Assembly: GCA_016710135.1 (NCBI GenBank)
Contig: JADJLM010000005.1
Span: 1-64,000, forward strand
From: Nitrosomonas sp.
GTDB taxonomy: Bacteria > Pseudomonadota > Gammaproteobacteria > Burkholderiales > Nitrosomonadaceae
DNA: 64,000 nt
Direction: 5' to 3'
The notes below the pieces were generated by a model. The model did no database searches, was not told where the DNA came from, and worked only from the letters and a program-made list of their open reading frames with translations. This document shows, one piece after another, positions 59,158 through 64,000 of this stretch (the stretch's first letter is position 1; every line of letters starts with the position of its first letter). Made by a program: the position numbers and the translations under genes.

Positions 59158-60235
59158 CAGATCCAATCACCATCAGCTTTTACTTAATGCGATTATTAAT
59201 CCAGGCGTATTGGCTCAGTATAACCATACGGAGTGGGAATTAATATTGCGGTTAGCAAGGAAAGTCAAACTATTAGGCTTTCTCGCTGTGGAATTAGATA
59301 AAAGAAAACTATTGGATACAGTCCCAGTACGCGCTGCAAATCAATTACGCTCCAGCTTAATTCGCGCAAGGAAACAGCAACAGCTTGCATTCTGGGAGCT
59401 TAACAGAATAAATTGGGCACTTAAGTCTATTCAGGTCCCCATTATTGTGTTGAAAGGAGTTGCTTATCGACTTACTGAATTGCCTACTGCCGAGGGACGT
59501 TTTTTCGTCGATCTCGATATTTTGGTTCCCAAAGGCGATCTGGATCAAGTTGAGAAAACGTTATTAAAGGAAGGATGGAAACATCGCGAAATTTCAGCTT
59601 ATGACGAACATTATTACCGAGCTTGGAGCCATGAAATTCCTGCGCTGATTCATCAAGAAAGAGAAACCGAAATCGATATTCATCATACGATCTCACCAAT
59701 TACCAGTAAAATTAAAATTGATTCATGCTTGCTTATTGATGCAGCCGTAGTAAGCCAATCAGGCCATAAAATTCTTAACCCCACTGATATGGTTTTACAC
59801 TGCGCTGTTAATCTATTTCAAAATAATGACTTAGCAGATAATTTACGTGATTTACTTGATTTACATGACCAATTACAATACTTCGCAAGCCAGGACTCAG
59901 CATTTTGGGATAAGTTAATAGAACGGGCTAATCAGCTCCGGTTAGCCCGTCCACTTTACTATGGTATGCAATATTCTCGATTGATATTTCAAACAGTCAT
60001 TCCCGAAAATATAGAACAGCACCTAATTCAGAAACCTTCATTGATTTTGCAGCTCATCATGCAACAATTAGTCCCTTTGGCTTTATTTCCGCTGCATCCT
60101 GATAAGGCTTCTAAGCGAGCCCAATTTGCGCGCTTCCTGCTCTATATTCGAAGTCACTGGATTAGGATGCCCTTCTACTTACTCATACCCCATTTGCTAT
60201 ACAAAACATTGTTGCGATTCAAACCAGGGAAATAA
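59147..60235 (+). CDS. Nucleotidyltransferase family protein
   Basis: A 362-residue protein of the NTP_transf_5 type. The catalytic pattern is VLKGVAYRL near residue 102, GRFFVDLDILVPKG (paired Asp near 122 and 124) and ETEIDIHHTI near 178. Such enzymes join HprK-like and PqqD-like proteins in some peptide-tailoring clusters. The C-terminal half has basic and aromatic residues. It is translationally coupled to the kinase. Whether it attaches a nucleotide to a protein or peptide is unknown. Confidence 0.78.
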   Translation: MTLNRSNHHQLLLNAIINPGVLAQYNHTEWELILRLARKVKLLGFLAVELDKRKLLDTVPVRAANQLRSSLIRARKQQQLAFWELNRINWALKSIQVPIIVLKGVAYRLTELPTAEGRFFVDLDILVPKGDLDQVEKTLLKEGWKHREISAYDEHYYRAWSHEIPALIHQERETEIDIHHTISPITSKIKIDSCLLIDAAVVSQSGHKILNPTDMVLHCAVNLFQNNDLADNLRDLLDLHDQLQYFASQDSAFWDKLIERANQLRLARPLYYGMQYSRLIFQTVIPENIEQHLIQKPSLILQLIMQQLVPLALFPLHPDKASKRAQFARFLLYIRSHWIRMPFYLLIPHLLYKTLLRFKPGK

Positions 60236-60324
60236 ACAGCGGTTACTTCACGTATAATTTTACTTCTCTAAAAAGAATAACTGTACAAACCGAATACTCG
60301 GTTCATATTAAGATGAGGTATTAA

Positions 60325-60698
60325 ATGCAAAAACAATACAAAATATTTGCAAATCAAATCATTTCGCTATTACTAATACTACTTCCGATTAGCTATCTCC
60401 CTCAAGCCCAAGCTTCATGTAGTGGATGCCTTTGCCCCGGAAACCCATGCCATTTATGCCCTTTACCCGCTATGATTAGCGATATCGTTGCTGACAATGA
60501 CCCAGAAATCTGTAAAAAATTCGACAGGAGGTACCTCCTATTGATTCACAACCAGGCTCCAACGAATATTTTGCCAGTCTTGATCAATCAACGATGTCTT
60601 GTGTAAAGAACGGGGGGGACGTAATTAAAAATACTCGTCGAAGCGAGATATTTCCCTCGCGCTATTACTGTAAACCCTATGTGAGTACTACAAAATAG
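60325..60698 (+). CDS. Secreted Cys-rich small protein (apparent frameshift)
   Basis: An export signal (ISLLLILLPISYLPQAQA) precedes a mature region opening SCSGCLCPGNPCHLCPLP. The reading as given ends at 60606 in nondescript residues. Adding one A to the run at 60514-60519 gives ICKKIRQEVPPIDSQPG..., then STMSCVKNGGD and SRYYCKPYVSTTK, to 60698, a protein of 124 residues with eight Cys after the signal. The reconstruction reads better because it restores evenly spaced Cys. I know no family for it. It could be a metal-binding, disulfide-rich or toxin-like protein. Confidence 0.5.
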
Positions 60699-60756
60699 CA
60701 CTCGAAGTTACGAGTCGCATAGCTTTGTATACGATGGTGGTTAATTTTTCCAACTA

Positions 60757-60793
60757 AACCGCTCTAGTAGATTAATTGGATACTAGAACGGTT
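60757..60793. terminator. Hairpin between convergent genes
   Basis: Arms AACCGCTCTAGTA/TACTAGAACGGTT (12 of 13 pairs) around an 11-nt loop between the Cys-rich gene and the decarboxylase gene. T-rich tracts lie on both sides but none is a long run. Likely a shared terminator. Confidence 0.5.
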
Positions 60794-60810
60794 AATATAG
60801 GACACATAAC

Positions 60811-61986
60811 TTAAATTACAATTACATCCGGTAACGGAAAACCATTAAAGTTGCTAGCATAAGCAGTAGTATAAGCACCAGCATTGGGTATATAAATAAA
60901 ATCACCTTCTTGCAGATCTTCTGGTAGTAATTCATCGCGCATGAGGATATCAACCGAATCACAAGTTGGTCCAGCAACAGTCCAAGGAATCTTTTTTCCT
61001 TTACGATCCGTTACTATTTCGTAGCGCAATCCCTCGCTTACTTCGATGATGCCGCCAAATATTCCAGCATCCCAATACATCCAGCGCTTCCCATTGCGCG
61101 TCGCGGTACCCACAACTTGGCAGACAAAGTAGGCTGAATCCGATACCAAATACCGGCCGGGTTCTGCCATGATATGAATTTCAGGTGAAAGATCTTCAAT
61201 TGCTGCATTAATAATTTCTGCAATGATCTCAATCGAAGGAATGGGTTTTGTATGTCTGACTGGATATCCTCCACCAATATTAAGTAATCGAGGCTTAAGC
61301 CCAGATTGCTCCATATCAGTAAATACACCTTTAGCGCGCTCAATTCCTACTCGCCAATTCTGAGGATTACGACATTGTGAGCCCACATGAAAAGTTACAC
61401 CTGCCAAATCTGCTTTTAATTTCACTGCTTCACTGATAATTTCTTTTACGTCAGCTAAATGAGAACCAAATTTTCCTGCCAATGGCCAATCACTACCGAT
61501 ATTAGGCGTATCGATTCTCAAATAAAGCTTTGCATCGGGCTTAATACTGACAATTTTGCGTAATTCCTCAACGCTATCTAGTACGTACCATTCAACACCT
61601 TTAGCGGCAGCATACTCGACATAGGCTCTAGATTTGATCGGATTACTATAAAAGATATCTGCAACGGGCACACCCAAGCTAAGTAATAAGTCAAGCTCAG
61701 CTATTGATGCAATTTCAAAACCAGAACCCTCTTCTATTAAAGCTGTTAAAACACGAGGGTCAGGGTTTGCTTTAACCGCATAATGCGGATGCACACGAGG
61801 CATGGCCGCTCTAAATCGTCGGAATTTATTGCGAATCAATGCACGATCAACAATCAAAAAAGGTTTCTTATATCCTTTTTTTAGTACCGCTTCGACATGG
61901 GATAAATCTAGACTGGTTTCGGGATGCGTATCAAAAATCGCATCAAATGAGGCATTTTGATGAACAGTGGCAACATGCATTTTCAT
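60811..61986 (-). CDS. Type III PLP-dependent ornithine/lysine decarboxylase
   Basis: A 391-residue alanine-racemase-fold decarboxylase. The PLP Lys is in VHPHYAVKANPDP near residue 50; the dimer-interface Cys/Asp is in AGPTCDSVDILMRD. It makes putrescine from ornithine, or cadaverine from lysine; the GPTCDSVD region fits ornithine better. A Shine-Dalgarno (GGAAGGAAA) lies 9 nt before the start. A mini-ORF with a strong Shine-Dalgarno lies upstream at 62012-62077. Confidence 0.92.
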   Translation of the reverse strand: MKMHVATVHQNASFDAIFDTHPETSLDLSHVEAVLKKGYKKPFLIVDRALIRNKFRRFRAAMPRVHPHYAVKANPDPRVLTALIEEGSGFEIASIAELDLLLSLGVPVADIFYSNPIKSRAYVEYAAAKGVEWYVLDSVEELRKIVSIKPDAKLYLRIDTPNIGSDWPLAGKFGSHLADVKEIISEAVKLKADLAGVTFHVGSQCRNPQNWRVGIERAKGVFTDMEQSGLKPRLLNIGGGYPVRHTKPIPSIEIIAEIINAAIEDLSPEIHIMAEPGRYLVSDSAYFVCQVVGTATRNGKRWMYWDAGIFGGIIEVSEGLRYEIVTDRKGKKIPWTVAGPTCDSVDILMRDELLPEDLQEGDFIYIPNAGAYTTAYASNFNGFPLPDVIVI

Positions 61987-62011
61987 GATTTTAATTTCCT
62001 TCCAAGAGTCA

Positions 62012-62077
62012 CTACGTTTCAGGAATATGAATAAAAACTAAATCTGTTGGAATAGAAAAAATTACTTTGCTTTTCAT
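62012..62077 (-). CDS. Possible leader peptide upstream of the decarboxylase
   Basis: A 21-codon ORF (MKSKVIFSIPTDLVFIHIPE plus T) with an almost perfect Shine-Dalgarno AAGGAGGTC 4-5 nt upstream, in the leader of the decarboxylase gene and 25 nt before that gene's start. The position and strong ribosome site are those of a regulatory uORF; ornithine decarboxylase genes in enterics use one (speFL). The peptide itself has no similarity to SpeFL that I can see. A sigma70 promoter at 62127-62154 would transcribe it. Confidence 0.5.
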   Translation of the reverse strand: MKSKVIFSIPTDLVFIHIPET

Positions 62078-62126
62078 GATGACCTCCTTACAAACACTAC
62101 AATAATCGATATGTTTAAAGGGACGA

Positions 62127-62154
62127 ATTATAGTCCTCAAATTTCAAGAATCAA
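62127..62154 (-). promoter_or_regulatory. Probable sigma70-type promoter of the decarboxylase leader
   Basis: On the minus strand -10 TATAAT (62127-62132) and -35 TTGATT (62149-62154) are separated by 16 bp. The start would be near 62120, giving a leader of about 43 nt before the mini-ORF. Confidence 0.55.
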
Positions 62155-62319
62155 GTTCTTTTTAACTAAAGAAATAGCGGCATTTTTATAAAAAAAAATA
62201 CTACGACTTTCCCTGTTATAAAAGCTTACACGTTAGAATATTGCATGACGGAAAGGAGTAAAATCTTTAAGGTTCTTAAACAGCAAATCCTTACCGCATT
62301 TTCCGATAGATCCCCATCG

Positions 62320-63108
62320 TTAATGATGATGGCTAAACAAAATCTCAATAAGCCAAATAGAACCGATACCCATCATAATCAAAACTACTTGCTGTATAGT
62401 TGCAGAAATTGCTGGACGTTTATGTAAACTTGGAATCAAATCTGCCATTGCCACATAGATCATGCTTGCAGTTGCAATACCTAGCATTGGTACAATCAGA
62501 TAATTGAGTTGATTGAGCATAAAATAAGCGAGTACCCCTCCCACTAATGTGGCAGTACTAGCCAGCAAATTCAACAATAAAGCCTGAAAACGGCTATAGC
62601 CCGAGTTAAGCAAAATTATAAAATCCCCTGCTTCTTGCGGAATCTCATGCGCGATGATAGCTATCGAGGTAATAATTCCCGTTTGAACATCCACCAGAAA
62701 AGCAGCAGCAATTAAAACTCCATCAACAAAGTTATGAAAAATATCACCAAGGGTTATCATAATTCCGCTACGACCATGATCATGTTGAATATTTACTATC
62801 GTATGTTGATTAATGTCATGTACTTCACACTCATCTAAGTGGCAATGCCGCCATAACACTAGTTTTTCTAAAATAAAGAACGCCAGTATCCCCAATAATA
62901 TAGTGATAGTGATAGCTCGTGAATCATCTGCAATTGCTAAAGCCTCCGGGAGGGTATTAATAAAAGCTGCTCCGAGCAATGCACCGATTGCATAAGAAAC
63001 GAGAATTGATACCCAGGTACTACTCGTTTTTAATGTCAAGAAAACAGCAAATAAAACGCTTAGTAACCCTCCCACTAAACCAGCTAAGATGATCCAAGTT
63101 AAAATCAT
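62320..63108 (-). CDS. ZIP family divalent metal transporter
   Basis: A 262-residue membrane protein with about eight helices. The metal path His/Glu are in FHNFVDGVLIAAAF and AHEIPQEAGDFIILLNSG; the variable loop has His/Cys-rich WRHCHLDECEVHDINQH; it ends in SHHH. Bacterial ZIPs (ZupT type) import Zn2+ and other divalent ions. It is not next to an obvious Zur site. Confidence 0.88.
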   Translation of the reverse strand: MILTWIILAGLVGGLLSVLFAVFLTLKTSSTWVSILVSYAIGALLGAAFINTLPEALAIADDSRAITITILLGILAFFILEKLVLWRHCHLDECEVHDINQHTIVNIQHDHGRSGIMITLGDIFHNFVDGVLIAAAFLVDVQTGIITSIAIIAHEIPQEAGDFIILLNSGYSRFQALLLNLLASTATLVGGVLAYFMLNQLNYLIVPMLGIATASMIYVAMADLIPSLHKRPAISATIQQVVLIMMGIGSIWLIEILFSHHH

Positions 63109-63142
63109 AAAATTATTCAGAATTTATCTATCAAAAAAACAA

Positions 63143-63174
63143 AATCCAGCACATAAGCATTCGAGTGCTGGATT
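63143..63174 (-). terminator. Rho-independent terminator of pgeF
   Basis: Perfect 10-bp arms AATCCAGCAC/GTGCTGGATT with a 12-nt loop. On the minus strand it is followed by TTGTTTTTTTGATAG, between pgeF and the ZIP gene. Confidence 0.82.
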
Positions 63175-63267
63175 CATCTATTATTCACTATCAAAATTGC
63201 TCAAATTTCAATATTACTTATTCCAGTAATGATGGGATTCGCTAATCAAGAATAATTTAATGTCAAC

Positions 63268-64000
63268 TTAAGCATTTAGGTTTGATAACCATATTAATGC
63301 AGCCATCCGCCCAGTTCTTTTATCGCGCCGATAGGAATAAAACCGAGTGGGATTACTATAAGTACATTCGCCACCCCCGTATATTCGATTTATCCCTAAA
63401 TTAAGCAATCTTTGCTTAGCTAGCAAAAATATATCAGCAAGCCATTTTCCATTATCTGTCGCTGTAAAAAAAGCCAAGCTAGACTGATCATCTTGGTTAA
63501 TAAAAATATCTCTTACTTCATCACCAACTTCAAAATATTGACTACTGATTGCTGGGCCAAACCAAGCAATCAGGTCAGAAACCCTACAATTCATCCCATG
63601 AACCGCATTCTCGATCACCCCGCTCGCCAACCCTCGCCACCCTGCATGAATTGCACCGACAACGCTTCCTCCTTGATTACATAAAAGTATCGGTAAACAA
63701 TCAGCTACTAAAACGGCGCATACGACCTCTTGAGTTCGCGATAAAGCAGCATCCGCTTCAACATCATGATTCTCATTGTTCAATTTATCAGCCCATATGA
63801 ACTTAGATCCATGTACTTGCTTAAGCCAACATGGGCCGCTCGGAAGACAATTTCTTAGTAGTTGCCGATTCTGCTGAACCAGTACAAGATCATCTTCAAC
63901 ATGATCACCTAAGTTCAGTTCAGCGTACTTACCCTCCACATCTTGACTAACACCACCATTACGCGTTGTAAACAGCGCTTTCACATTAGCAGGGGACGGC
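63268..64000 (-). CDS. pgeF: PgeF/YfiH-type polyphenol oxidase-like protein (start outside window)
   Basis: Multicopper-like (laccase-domain, DUF152) protein; the E. coli homologue corrects mis-incorporated L-Ser in peptidoglycan stems. Conserved His/Cys sites are in WLKQVHGSKF, VLVADCLPILL and AIHAGWRGLASGV. The reading frame is open to the last base of the window (PSPANVKALFTTRNGG), so the true start lies beyond it; GTG at 63984 is an internal alternative and not a good one. Confidence 0.9.
   Translation of the reverse strand, partial: PSPANVKALFTTRNGGVSQDVEGKYAELNLGDHVEDDLVLVQQNRQLLRNCLPSGPCWLKQVHGSKFIWADKLNNENHDVEADAALSRTQEVVCAVLVADCLPILLCNQGGSVVGAIHAGWRGLASGVIENAVHGMNCRVSDLIAWFGPAISSQYFEVGDEVRDIFINQDDQSSLAFFTATDNGKWLADIFLLAKQRLLNLGINRIYGGGECTYSNPTRFYSYRRDKRTGRMAALIWLSNLNA

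Noticed and set aside
57503..60235. Lasso peptide cluster
   Set aside because: No asparagine-synthetase-like cyclase, no transglutaminase-like leader peptidase and no ABC exporter lie in the cassette; only the tailoring-type genes are present.
62245..62427. Plus-strand 60-codon ORF overlapping the ZIP gene
   Set aside because: It lies mostly on the opposite strand of the clear ZIP coding region and has no protein-like pattern.
1..64000. CRISPR arrays, tRNA or rRNA genes
   Set aside because: No regularly spaced repeats of 24-40 bp, no T-loop/CCA patterns and no rRNA-like stretches were found by reading.

Overview
The window looks like chromosomal DNA of a betaproteobacterium, most likely an ammonia oxidiser of the Nitrosomonas type. 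This rests on resemblance of the proteins and on gene content from memory, not on a search: an AT-rich genome, a di-heme cytochrome c4, an FNT-family channel, a type IV pilus minor pilin/PilY1 operon, a CzcCBA-type metal pump, and the RpmF-PlsX-FabHDG-AcpP-FabF-MltG lipid cluster. No rRNA, tRNA or CRISPR array was seen.

Layout. 0-3.4 kb: end of a patatin-like phospholipase, a short gene remnant, and a PIN-PhoH ATPase. 3.4-10.4 kb: a complete F1Fo ATP synthase operon atpIBEFHAGDC on the minus strand, with a good sigma70-type promoter upstream of atpI. 10.4-13.4 kb: a decaying accessory patch holding a ybjQ gene split by an IS1595-like element with an 8-bp target duplication, a HIRAN-like gene and an FNT channel, all with reading-frame lesions. 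13.4-28.7 kb: housekeeping genes (hemW, rdgB, rph, map, cytochrome c4, hemL, thiE, thiD, rubredoxin, gloA, an RsmI-like methylase, apaG, pilG, trkH, trkA, an inositol monophosphatase, a thioredoxin-like protein, rsmE). 28.7-35.3 kb: the minor pilin operon fimT-pilV-pilW-pilX-pilY1-pilE. 35.3-39.6 kb: thiO, ispH, a BtuF-like binding protein and a DAHP synthase. 39.8-49.6 kb: a three-part glycosyltransferase fusion and the fatty acid/phospholipid synthesis cluster. 49.7-57.1 kb: a maf gene and czcI-like/czcCBA. 57.2-60.7 kb: a small accessory cassette described below. 60.8-64 kb: an ornithine/lysine decarboxylase with an upstream mini-ORF, a ZIP transporter, and a pgeF/yfiH gene that runs off the window.

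Most interesting region. At 57.2-60.2 kb a possible sigma54 promoter precedes a small twin-arginine-like secreted protein, a PqqD-like peptide-binding protein, an HPr-kinase-like enzyme and a nucleotidyltransferase, packed with almost no gaps. PqqD-like, HprK-like and nucleotidyltransferase genes also occur together as tailoring genes in some lasso-peptide clusters (the paeninodin type), but no lasso cyclase or leader peptidase is present here. Downstream lies a Cys-rich secreted small protein that becomes visible only after one base is restored. I suggest a peptide- or protein-phosphorylation cassette acting on the small exported protein. A second possible novelty is a 21-codon ORF with an excellent Shine-Dalgarno sequence directly upstream of the decarboxylase, placed like a regulatory leader peptide.

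Caution. At least eleven genes, including the essential atpG, ispH and fabD (twice), need single-base corrections, nearly always in short homopolymers. In the essential genes this points to sequencing or assembly error rather than real inactivation. I therefore describe those genes as full-length with an apparent frameshift and give the position.
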